Shown one piece after another: positions 32,851 to 39,995 of a stretch of DNA of 64,000 nucleotides. The translations under genes and the position numbers were made by a program. Below the pieces are notes generated by a model. It was not told where the DNA came from, searched no databases, and saw only the letters and a list, made by a program, of their open reading frames with translations. This stretch comes from AC-32 sp035518635 (GTDB taxonomy: Bacteria > Actinomycetota > Thermoleophilia > Gaiellales > Gaiellaceae). Every line of letters starts with the position of its first letter. Position 1 is the stretch's first letter. The stretch is taken from the NCBI GenBank assembly GCA_035518635.1, contig DATIXI010000046.1, forward strand, positions 1-64,000. The letters are read 5' to 3'.

Positions 32851-35372
32851 AGGCCGTCGTGATGGCTGGCGGCGAGGGCACGCGCCTTCGCCCGCTGACG
32901 TCGAACCAGCCGAAGCCGATGGTCCCGATCGTCGGCAAGGCCTGCATGGAGCACATCCTCGAGCTTCTGAAGGAGCACGGCTTGGACGAGGTGATCGTGA
33001 CGCTCGCGTTCATGCCGCAGGCGATCCGCAGCTACTTCGGCGATGGTGAGGCGCTCGGGATGGCGATCGAGTACTCGGTCGAGGAGTCGCCCCTCGGCAC
33101 GGCCGGCTCGGTCCGGCTCGCGAGCGCGAAGCTGGCCGAGCCGTTCGTTGTGATCTCCGGCGACGCGCTCTGCGACGTCGACCTGACCGAGCTCGTCCGC
33201 TTCCACCGTGAGAAGGGCGCCGCGGTGACGATCGGGCTCAAGTCGGTCGACAACCCGCTCGAGTTCGGGATCGTCGTCACCGACGAGGAGGGCCGGATCG
33301 AGCGCTTCCTCGAGAAGCCGTCCTGGGGCCAGGTCTTCTCGGACACGATCAACACGGGCATCTACGTCCTCGAGCCCGAGGTATTGCGCCACATCCCGAC
33401 CGACCGCCCGTACGACTTCTCGCAGGAGCTCTTCCCGCTGCTGCTCGAGATGGGCAGGCCGCTCTACGGCCACGTCATGGACGGCTACTGGCAGGACATC
33501 GGGAACCTCGATCAGTTCCGGCAGGCGAACTTCGACGCCCTCGACGAGCGCGTGCGCCTGAACATCCCCGGGATTCGCCTACGCGGCAACGTCTGGCTGG
33601 GGGAGGGGGTGGAGGTCGACGACCTGGCCGCGATCGAGGGGCCCGTGTTCCTCGGCAACTACTGCCGCGTCGCGCCTGAGGCGTCGGTCGGCGCCTACTC
33701 CGTGCTCTCTGCGAGCGTGACGCTGCTCGAGCGCGCGAGGACCGAGCGCTCCGTGATCGACGCGTCCACGCACGTCGGCCGCAGCGCGCGCGTCGAGGGC
33801 GCGATCGTCGGGCGCAACTGCGACATCCGCGCGCACGTGCACGTCCACGAGGGCGCCGCGATCGGCGACGAGGTGACGCTTGGCGCCCAGAGCGCCGTCC
33901 TCCCGGGCGTGCGGATCTACCCGTACAAGGAGGTCGAGACCGGCTCGCAGATCCACGAGAGCCTGATCTGGGAGTCCCGCGGCTCCTCCCACGTCTTCGG
34001 GAAGGACGGGGTCTCCGGGCTTGTCAACGTCGACCTGACGCCCGACAAGGCCGTCCGGCTCGCCGCGGCCCTCGGAACGGCGCTCAAGCGCGGCTCGCGC
34101 GTGGTGGCGAGCCGGGAGGCGCCGGCTGCCTGCCGCATGATCAAGCGGGCGATGATCTCCGGGCTCAACTCGACGGGCGTCCACGTCGCCGACCTGCGCA
34201 TCCTCCCGTCCGCGGTCAGCCGGCACCTGCTCAAGACCCACGGCTACGACGCGGGCTTCCATGTCGCCGTCAGCCACAGCGATCCCGAGCTGCTCCAGAT
34301 CCGCTTCTACGAGCAGCCGGGGATCCAGCTCACGTCCGGCCTCCAGAAGGAGGTCGAGAAGCACTTCACGCGCCACGAGCTCAGGCGCGCGGCCTTCAAC
34401 GGCGTCGGCGAGGTGTCGTACCCGGCGCGCGTGCGCGAGAGCTATGCGCAGGATCTCCTGGCCGCGCTCGACGTCGAGGCGATCCGGGCCCGGAGCTTCC
34501 GGATCGTGGTCGACTACGGCTACTCGGCCACCTCGTTCGTCCTGCCGCTCGTGCTCGGCCCACTCGGGGTCGAGGCCGTGAGCGCGCACGCGTTCTCGCT
34601 CGAGGGCGCGGATGCGGCGGCGACGCTGCTCGAGTCCGTCGGCCAGGCGAAGCGTCTCGTGGCGGCCGTCGGCGCCGACCTCGGCGTCGTCTTCGACCGC
34701 GCGGGCGAGCGGCTGTTCCTGATCGACGAGCAGGCCCAGGAGATCTCGGTCGAGAAGGCGCTGCTCCTCTACCTCCGCCTGATGAGCACGAATGGCCGCC
34801 ACGGGAAGCTCGCGTTCCCGATCACCGTCACGAGCCAGGTCGAGCAGATGGTGAAGGGCAGCTCGCTCGAGGTGATCCGCACGCCGGCCTCGCTCGCGGA
34901 GCTCACGAAGGCCGCGGCAGAGGACGGCGTGATCTTCGCCGGTGCGGTCGGCGGCGGTTACGTCTTCCCCGAGTTCCTGCCGGCCTACGACGGCGTCGCG
35001 AGCCTTTGCAAGCTGCTCGAGCTGCTCGCGCCGGTCCAGACGCCGCTCTCCGAGCTCGTCTCGGAGCTTCCGGCCAGCACGCTCGTCCACCGCCAGCTCC
35101 CGTGTCCCTGGTCGCTCAAGGGCACCGTCATGCGCGTCCTCACCGAGCGCCTCCGCGACCGCAAGCTCGACCTGCTCGACGGCGTGAAGGTCTTCGGGCC
35201 CCGAGGCTGGGCCCAGGTGCTGCCCGATCCGGACGAGCCGGTCGTGCACATCTACGCGGAGGGGAAGACGGAGGAGGCCTCGCTCGAGCTCGAGGCCGAG
35301 ACCCGGGGCCTGGTCGAGGAGATCATGCTGTCGGAGGGCGCGGAGGCCGAGGGGGCCAGAGCCTCAAGCTGA
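32847..35372 (+). CDS. Sugar-phosphate nucleotidyltransferase fused to a degenerate phosphomutase domain
   Basis: 841 aa. Residues 1-235 are a nucleotidyltransferase (MAGGEGTRLRPLTSNQPKPM, VVISGDALCDVDL, EKPSWGQVF). Residues about 245-365 are left-handed beta-helix hexapeptide repeats, and about 375-810 a phosphomannomutase-like alpha-D-phosphohexomutase fold. In the last part the phosphoserine loop is AVSHSDPELL (about 475) instead of TASHNP, and the metal loop is FDRAGERL (about 616) instead of DGDADR, so mutase activity is doubtful. The first domain probably makes an NDP-sugar for wall or capsule glycans. It overlaps the CDP-alcohol transferase by 4 nt. Confidence 0.85.
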   Translation: MKAVVMAGGEGTRLRPLTSNQPKPMVPIVGKACMEHILELLKEHGLDEVIVTLAFMPQAIRSYFGDGEALGMAIEYSVEESPLGTAGSVRLASAKLAEPFVVISGDALCDVDLTELVRFHREKGAAVTIGLKSVDNPLEFGIVVTDEEGRIERFLEKPSWGQVFSDTINTGIYVLEPEVLRHIPTDRPYDFSQELFPLLLEMGRPLYGHVMDGYWQDIGNLDQFRQANFDALDERVRLNIPGIRLRGNVWLGEGVEVDDLAAIEGPVFLGNYCRVAPEASVGAYSVLSASVTLLERARTERSVIDASTHVGRSARVEGAIVGRNCDIRAHVHVHEGAAIGDEVTLGAQSAVLPGVRIYPYKEVETGSQIHESLIWESRGSSHVFGKDGVSGLVNVDLTPDKAVRLAAALGTALKRGSRVVASREAPAACRMIKRAMISGLNSTGVHVADLRILPSAVSRHLLKTHGYDAGFHVAVSHSDPELLQIRFYEQPGIQLTSGLQKEVEKHFTRHELRRAAFNGVGEVSYPARVRESYAQDLLAALDVEAIRARSFRIVVDYGYSATSFVLPLVLGPLGVEAVSAHAFSLEGADAAATLLESVGQAKRLVAAVGADLGVVFDRAGERLFLIDEQAQEISVEKALLLYLRLMSTNGRHGKLAFPITVTSQVEQMVKGSSLEVIRTPASLAELTKAAAEDGVIFAGAVGGGYVFPEFLPAYDGVASLCKLLELLAPVQTPLSELVSELPASTLVHRQLPCPWSLKGTVMRVLTERLRDRKLDLLDGVKVFGPRGWAQVLPDPDEPVVHIYAEGKTEEASLELEAETRGLVEEIMLSEGAEAEGARASS

Positions 35373-35374
35373 GG

Positions 35375-35404
35375 TTGACCCTTCTGGCGCTGCCTGCGTA
35401 AACT
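35375..35404 (+). promoter_or_regulatory. Strong promoter of the RsiG-like/garA-like/merR/apt operon
   Basis: TTGACC (35375-35380), 18-nt spacer, TAAACT (35399-35404). Among the best sigma-70-type promoters in the window. The leader of about 27 nt includes GAAAGG before the GTG at 35438. Confidence 0.65.
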
Positions 35405-35437
35405 AGGAGCGCCCGCTTCCCCGACGAAAGGCTCTCC

Positions 35438-35683
35438 GTGGAACCGTTTCCCGATCTCGCCTCGCTCTCGGACGACGATCTCAAGCAGCTGATCGACGAC
35501 CTCACGAAGGAGGAGCAGGAGGTGTCGTACCGTCGGCGGATCCTGCACGGCCGGATCGACCTGCTTCGCGCCGAGCTGCAGGCCCGGCTCCGCGAGAAGG
35601 GGAGCGGCGTGCTCGAGGAGGTCGACGTCGACCGGCTCGCCGCGATCCTCGCGGGCAAGGCAGCGCCTCCAAACGAGGAATGA
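35438..35683 (+). CDS. RsiG-like anti-sigma protein with one c-di-GMP-binding motif
   Basis: 81 aa, two predicted helices. The first holds the RsiG signature E-x3-S-x2-R-x3-Q-x3-D, with His in place of Gln: Glu26, Ser30, Arg33, His37, Asp41 (KEEQEVSYRRRILHGRID). In Streptomyces, RsiG sequesters sigma WhiG when loaded with c-di-GMP and carries two copies of the motif; a single copy implies a homodimer. The partner sigma is not recognised here. The downstream FHA gene overlaps by 4 nt. Family assignment rests on this motif and the ELKQLIDDLT lead-in. Confidence 0.65.
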   Translation: MEPFPDLASLSDDDLKQLIDDLTKEEQEVSYRRRILHGRIDLLRAELQARLREKGSGVLEEVDVDRLAAILAGKAAPPNEE

Positions 35684-36147
35684 GTCACATCTATTGCCCT
35701 GAGTGCGGCTTCCAGAACCCGGAGGCCGCCAACTACTGCTCCAAGTGCGGCGCCCTGCTCGTCAAGGACGAGCAGGCTGGCTCCGAGACGACCATGAGCT
35801 ACACGCCCGAGGACGTCGAGGAGCACTCCGTCACCCTCGAGGAGCTCGGCACCGAGGGCCCCGCGCTCGTCGTCCGCTCGGGAGGCGGCCGCGCCGGCGA
35901 GTACTTCGTCCCGCAGAGCGAGCGCACGACGATCGGCCGCTCGCCCGACTGCGACATCTTCCTCGACGACGTCACCGTCTCCCGCAAGCACGCGGTGCTC
36001 ACCGAGCAGGACGGCGGGTACCTGATCGAGGACCAGGGCAGCCTGAACGGGACGTTCCTCAACCGGCGGCGGATCGAGTCCGGGAAGCTCGAGAACGGCG
36101 ACGAGCTCCAGGTCGGCAAGTACCGCCTCATCTTTCTGGAGAAATGA
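35680..36147 (+). CDS. garA: GarA/OdhI-like FHA protein with an N-terminal zinc ribbon
   Basis: 155 aa. Residues 6-24 form a zinc ribbon (CPECG, CSKCG). Residues 36-38 are ETT, the phosphorylation motif of mycobacterial GarA and corynebacterial OdhI. The FHA domain (about 75-155) has the phosphothreonine-binding GRSPDCDIFLDDVTVSRKHA and GSLNGTFLN. In relatives the unphosphorylated protein binds 2-oxoglutarate dehydrogenase and glutamate enzymes, and PknB/PknG phosphorylation shuts it off. The MerR gene next door is the same neighbour as in mycobacteria. The added zinc ribbon is unusual for GarA. Confidence 0.82.
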   Translation: MSHIYCPECGFQNPEAANYCSKCGALLVKDEQAGSETTMSYTPEDVEEHSVTLEELGTEGPALVVRSGGGRAGEYFVPQSERTTIGRSPDCDIFLDDVTVSRKHAVLTEQDGGYLIEDQGSLNGTFLNRRRIESGKLENGDELQVGKYRLIFLEK

Positions 36148-36851
36148 GCGTGAGCGCCGCCCAGGCACCGGAGCGGAGCGAGCAGCGGCTGCTGACGATC
36201 GGCAGCGTCTGCCGGAGCCTGCAGGCGGAGTTCCCGGACATCTCGATCTCCAAGATCCGCTACCTCGAGGACCAGGGCCTGCTCACGCCGAGGCGGACGC
36301 AAAGCGGCTACCGGCTCTTCAGCGCGGACGACGTCGAGCGGCTCGAGACGATCCTGCGGCTCCAGCGCGACGAGTTTCTCCCGCTGCGTGTGATCCGGCA
36401 GGAGCTCGCGTCGCCGTCTGGCCCCGGGAAGGAACGCAGGCGCCGCAGGGCCGCGGGGATCACGGAGCCGGACGACGAGCTCGACCTCCGAGAGCTCTGC
36501 GAGCGGGCCGCGATCACGCCGGAGCTGGCGCGCGAGCTCGAGGAGTACGGCCTCCTGCACTCGCGGCGCGAGGGCGGCGACAGGATCTACCCGGCGACGG
36601 ACGTCGACATCGCGGTCGCGTGCGCGAAGCTCTCCCGCTACGGGATCTCGGCCCGGCACCTGCGGACGTTCCGCACCGCGGCCGACCGCGAGACCGGCCT
36701 CTTGCACCAGCTCGTGGCGCCGTCGCTGCGCTCGCGCAACGCCGAGCGCCGCGAGGCCGGCATCGAGGAACTCCAGACGCTCGCGGAGCTCGCGCAGGAG
36801 CTCTCCCAGCTGCTCTTCTGGCGCGATCTCCGTCACCTCGCGGCGGGTTAG
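36144..36851 (+). CDS. MerR-family regulator (neighbour of garA)
   Basis: 235 aa from the ATG at 36144, overlapping the FHA gene by 4 nt. The MerR helix-turn-helix is at about 17-85: TIGSVCRSLQAEFPDISISK and IRYLEDQGLLTPRRTQSGYR. The C-terminal part (about 110-235) is a second helical domain with LCERAAITPELARELEEYGLL, like the mycobacterial Rv1828-type regulators beside garA. No effector cysteines are seen. Probably regulates its own or central-metabolism genes. Confidence 0.85.
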   Translation: MSVSAAQAPERSEQRLLTIGSVCRSLQAEFPDISISKIRYLEDQGLLTPRRTQSGYRLFSADDVERLETILRLQRDEFLPLRVIRQELASPSGPGKERRRRRAAGITEPDDELDLRELCERAAITPELARELEEYGLLHSRREGGDRIYPATDVDIAVACAKLSRYGISARHLRTFRTAADRETGLLHQLVAPSLRSRNAERREAGIEELQTLAELAQELSQLLFWRDLRHLAAG

Positions 36852-36853
36852 CC

Positions 36854-37372
36854 GTGTCGGAGACCCTGAACGCCAAGATCCGCGACGTCCCGGACTTCCC
36901 CGAGCAGGGGATCGTCTTCAAGGACATGATGCCGCTGCTGGCCGACCCGGCCACGCTGCACGAGGCAGTCGACCTGCTGGCCGAGTGGATCGAGCCGCGC
37001 AAGCCCGACCTGATCCTGGGGGCCGAGGCGCGGGGGTTCATCCTCGGCGCGGCGCTCGCGTACAAGCTCGGGTGCGGGTTCGTCGCCGCGCGCCGGCCTG
37101 GGAAGCTGCCCTGGAAGACCGTGAGCGCCTCGTACGCGCTCGAATACGGCGAGAACGCCCTGGAGCTCCACGCCGACGCGATCGCAGGCGGAGCGCGCGT
37201 CCTGGTGCACGACGACGTGCTGGCGACGGGGGGGACCGCGGCGGCGATCTGCGACCTGGCGGAACAGCTCGGCGGGGAGATCGTGGGAGTCGCCTTCCTG
37301 ATCGAGCTCGCGTTCCTCGAGGGGCGCAAACATCTGGACGCCTACGACGTCCATTCGCTCATCACGTACTGA
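36854..37372 (+). CDS. apt: Adenine phosphoribosyltransferase
   Basis: 172 aa from the GTG at 36854, 3 nt after the MerR stop. PRPP-binding VLVHDDVLATGGTAAA near 120, IRDVPDFPEQGIVFKDMMPL at the N-terminus and GAEARGFILGAALA near 60. It salvages adenine to AMP. It closes the operon; a long hairpin follows. Confidence 0.95.
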   Translation: MSETLNAKIRDVPDFPEQGIVFKDMMPLLADPATLHEAVDLLAEWIEPRKPDLILGAEARGFILGAALAYKLGCGFVAARRPGKLPWKTVSASYALEYGENALELHADAIAGGARVLVHDDVLATGGTAAAICDLAEQLGGEIVGVAFLIELAFLEGRKHLDAYDVHSLITY

Positions 37373-37381
37373 GACCAGAGC

Positions 37382-37418
37382 TAAGCGGCCGTGCCGGCAA
37401 ATCCGGCACGGCCGCTTA
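37382..37418 (+). terminator. Terminator hairpin after apt
   Basis: TAAGCGGCCGTGCCGG-CAAAT-CCGGCACGGCCGCTTA: perfect 16-bp stem, 5-nt loop, 9 nt after the stop. The strongest hairpin of the window, without a U-run. Confidence 0.75.
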
Positions 37419-37423
37419 TGGTC

Positions 37424-37442
37424 GGCGTCGCAAGCGAACGCC
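37424..37442. repeat. Intergenic palindrome, copy 4
   Basis: GGCGTCGCAAGCGAACGCC, same core TCGCAAGCGA as at 15847 and the inverse of 8912, directly after the apt terminator. Confidence 0.45.
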
Positions 37443-37480
37443 TTGTGAGCGGCGTCCGGGACGCCGATTAGAAGAGAGCG

Positions 37481-38083
37481 ATGTACGACGTCTTCACGAG
37501 CCGATACGCGTTTTCGTGCCCGGAGAGGGGAGAGGCGCACGTGGCCCTGTCGTCCTTCCGGCAGATCGAGCAGCTCGCCGGCGCCGCCCACCCGGCCGTC
37601 TACGAGGTCTCGTTCGACTGCAGCTGCGGCGGGCGCCATCCGGGGCTCGTCTCCCACAACGAGCTCGACTGGGCGCCGCTGGGGCTGCGCGAAGGCGTGT
37701 TCCTGAACCTCATGACCGCGAAGCTCGACTCGCTCGAGGACGAGCTCGCCGACCTCGCGGCCCGGCGCATCAGCGCGGGGGAGTGGCCGTGGAGCTTCTT
37801 CTGCTACCCGGAAGAGCGGCCGAGGCCCGTTTTTCCCTCAGCGTTCTTGCTGCTGGCCCCGGCGGACGACGGCGGCACGATCGGCGTCGCTGTCCGGTGC
37901 CCGGTGTGCGGGAGCGTGTCCGTGAACCTCGTCTCGGCCGCGCACGTCGACCTGCCGTTCCACAACGACGCCGACATCGGGGTGGTGGAGCACGTGTTCG
38001 CGGGCCACGGCGAGCGCGTGCTCGAGGAGTTCACGGCCGACCTCCACTCGACCCGGTTCGACGCCCGCCGCCTGGCACTTTGA
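37481..38083 (+). CDS. Cysteine-motif hypothetical protein
   Basis: 200 aa, not recognised. Cys13 (AFSCPERGE), the CSCGGRH motif near 49-50 and CPVCGSVSVN near 140 could form one or two zinc sites resembling CpXC-type proteins. No membrane segments. GAGAG precedes the ATG. Codon use is like the neighbours, so it is a genuine gene of unknown function. Confidence 0.65.
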   Translation: MYDVFTSRYAFSCPERGEAHVALSSFRQIEQLAGAAHPAVYEVSFDCSCGGRHPGLVSHNELDWAPLGLREGVFLNLMTAKLDSLEDELADLAARRISAGEWPWSFFCYPEERPRPVFPSAFLLLAPADDGGTIGVAVRCPVCGSVSVNLVSAAHVDLPFHNDADIGVVEHVFAGHGERVLEEFTADLHSTRFDARRLAL

Positions 38084-38102
38084 GCCCTCACTCCACGGGG
38101 GG

Positions 38103-38324
38103 ATGACTCCCCGTCAGGCGGCGGCCGATACGTGCGATGACGTGTCCGCCCTGTACGGCCGAAACCACCGAGCACTCGAGCTCCTAGTCACGTTAGGCGG
38201 GGGAGAGCCCACTCCGCGCCGGCCGGTGCGGGAGCGCCTCCGCGACGTGGTCGGAACCGATCTGCTGCGGATGCTGTTGTTCGGGCTGGTTCAGCGGGCC
38301 CGCTCGCCGCGGCGCTCGGCCTGA
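38103..38324 (+). CDS. Doubtful small open frame
   Basis: 73 aa after GGGGGG and an ATG. Composition is Arg/Leu-rich with a modestly hydrophobic stretch (GTDLLRMLLFGLVQ). It overlaps the opposite-strand membrane protein by 34 nt. No family resemblance; may be spurious. Confidence 0.3.
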   Translation: MTPRQAAADTCDDVSALYGRNHRALELLVTLGGGEPTPRRPVRERLRDVVGTDLLRMLLFGLVQRARSPRRSA

Positions 38325-38518
38325 TCGCGCCTCCCACCGGCGCCGTAGACGCGCACGAGCAGGAAGATCAGCAGGCCGGAGACGGCGCCGACGATGAACG
38401 CCGTCGCGCCCGAGATTCCGACCGCGAGCAGCCCGAGCCAGATGAACGCGCCCAGGCCGAAGCCCCAGGCGAAGGCGGCGAAGCCGTGGGAGACCGAGGG
38501 GAGGCGGAGGTGCGACAC
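38291..38518 (-). CDS. Small two-helix membrane protein
   Basis: 75 aa from a GTG at 38518. Two hydrophobic helices (about 12-34 GFAAFAWGFGLGAFIWLGLL and 38-57 ATAFIVGAVSGLLIFLLVRV) are separated by a short turn and followed by a basic/acidic tail GGRRDQAERRGERAR. Helical-hairpin small protein of unknown role. Confidence 0.6.
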   Translation of the reverse strand: MSHLRLPSVSHGFAAFAWGFGLGAFIWLGLLAVGISGATAFIVGAVSGLLIFLLVRVYGAGGRRDQAERRGERAR

Positions 38519-38521
38519 CGG

Positions 38522-38904
38522 AGCGCACCCTACCTCGGCGCCGCCGGCCGTGCCTTCGGTTTCGGTTATCCACAAGCTGCACGCTCTGCTGTGGAAATGT
38601 GGAAAATTGAATTTCCGCAAATTGCGGCCTCGACGTGTGCGAACCCCCTTGAAAGGGCCTTGTGCAGTCCCTAGATTCCCTCCTGCGCCGAGCACGGGAC
38701 CTGAGTAGGTCGAAGCCAAGCTCGAGGGCTCTACCCGCAAGGGGAAGGTCAGCGAGAGTGGTGGACGAAAGGGAGACCGGCTCGGCGAATTTTTTTTTCC
38801 GAGGGACGCGGGATGGCAATGGGGTAGTTCCATGGCAGGTTGCCTACTTGACATAACACCCGTTACCGTGCACGTGCAGGTGTCCCGTCGAGAGGGTCTC
38901 GAGC
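38522..38904. other. 383-bp regulatory gap before the sigma factor gene
   Basis: An AT-richer patch with DnaA-box-like 9-mers and a palindrome (see 38566-38627), then TTGACA at 38847-38852 as a possible minus-35 for the sigma gene, without a clear minus-10. No open frame. Confidence 0.45.
38566..38627. promoter_or_regulatory. Cluster of DnaA-box-like sites and a palindrome
   Basis: TTATCCACA (38566-38574, identical to the strong E. coli box), TGTGGAAAT (38590-38598; inverse ATTTCCACA, one mismatch) and TGTGGAAAA (38598-38606; inverse TTTTCCACA, fits TTWTNCACA). Then the palindrome CCGCAA-A-TTGCGG (38615-38627). It lies between the small membrane protein and the sigma gene. Confidence 0.45.
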
Positions 38905-39981
38905 ATGCTTGAAAAGACCGCGCCGGTGGGTGTGGCAGCGGTCGAGGTGGAGAGCGTTCTCGCGACCCCCGAGATCCACGAGCTCGTCGAGGCCGCGGAA
39001 CAGACCGGGTCGATGCGCCACGCGGAGCTCGCGGAGGCGCTGGAGCCGCTGCGGCTGGACGCGCTCGAGCTGGACGCGGTGTACAGAGGGCTCGAGCAGC
39101 GCGGGATCGAGATCCTGGAGCAGGGCGAGCAGCAGGCCCCGCCCCCGCCCCCGGTCGTTCACGAGACGACCACCGACGCGCTCCAGCTCTTCCTGCGCGA
39201 CGCCGGGCGCCACCCGCTACTGACCGCCGCGCAGGAGGTCGAGCTCGCCAAGCGGATCGAGCGCGGCGACGACGAGGCGAAGCAGCGGATGATCCAGTCG
39301 AACCTCCGCCTGGTCGTCTCGATCGCGAAGAACTACCGCAACCAGGGGCTGCCGTTTCTCGACCTGATCCAGGAGGGAACGCTCGGGCTGATCCGCGCCG
39401 TCGAGAAGTTCGACTGGCGGCGGGGCTACAAATTCTCGACGTACGCGACCTGGTGGATCCGCCAGGCAGTCGCTCGGGCGCTCGCCGACAAGGCGCGGAC
39501 GATCCGAATGCCGGTCCACATCGTCGAACGGATGCAGAAGCTGAACCGCGCCGAGCGGACGCTCTGGACGCAGCTGGGCCGCGAGCCGTCGCTCGACGAG
39601 ATCGCCGAGGAGGCAAATCTGCCGCTCGCCCAGGCTCACGAGGTGAAGGCGGCGGCTCGCGCCTCGACGAGCCTCGACCAGCCGGTCGGCGAGGCCGAAG
39701 ACGCGGTGTTCGGCGACTTCGTGGCCGGCGACGAGCCGCTTCCGGACGAGCAGGTCGAGGTCACGATGCGCTGCCAGGCGCTGGGAGAGGCGCTCGCCGC
39801 GCTCTCCGAGCGTGAACGGCGCGTCCTCGTCCTCCGCTACGGCCTCGGCGATGCCGACCCGAAGACGCTCGAGGACATCGGCAGGCGGCTCGGCCTGACG
39901 CGTGAGCGTGTGCGGCAGATCGAGACCGAGGCGCTCAAGCGCCTGTCGCGGCTTCGCGAGATGGAAGCCGTCGCCCGCTAG
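38905..39981 (+). CDS. Primary-type sigma factor (RpoD/SigA family)
   Basis: 358 aa. A variable N-terminus of about 95 residues (with a PPPPPPV stretch) is followed by region 1.2 (LQLFLRDAGRHPLLTAAQEV), region 2 (SNLRLVVSIAKNYRNQGLPF, LIQEGTLGLIRAVEKFDWRR, KFSTYATWWIRQAV), region 3 and region 4.2 (LGLTRERVRQIETEALKRL). The minus-10 and minus-35 reading residues are intact. A second factor of the same class is encoded on the opposite strand 14 nt downstream, so which is the housekeeping one is uncertain. Confidence 0.92.
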   Translation: MLEKTAPVGVAAVEVESVLATPEIHELVEAAEQTGSMRHAELAEALEPLRLDALELDAVYRGLEQRGIEILEQGEQQAPPPPPVVHETTTDALQLFLRDAGRHPLLTAAQEVELAKRIERGDDEAKQRMIQSNLRLVVSIAKNYRNQGLPFLDLIQEGTLGLIRAVEKFDWRRGYKFSTYATWWIRQAVARALADKARTIRMPVHIVERMQKLNRAERTLWTQLGREPSLDEIAEEANLPLAQAHEVKAAARASTSLDQPVGEAEDAVFGDFVAGDEPLPDEQVEVTMRCQALGEALAALSERERRVLVLRYGLGDADPKTLEDIGRRLGLTRERVRQIETEALKRLSRLREMEAVAR

Positions 39982-39995
39982 GTAGACGCCGCGGG

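Noticed and set aside
38566..38627. Replication origin
   Set aside because: Only three DnaA-like boxes, no AT-rich unwinding region, and no dnaA, dnaN, rpmH or gyrB nearby.
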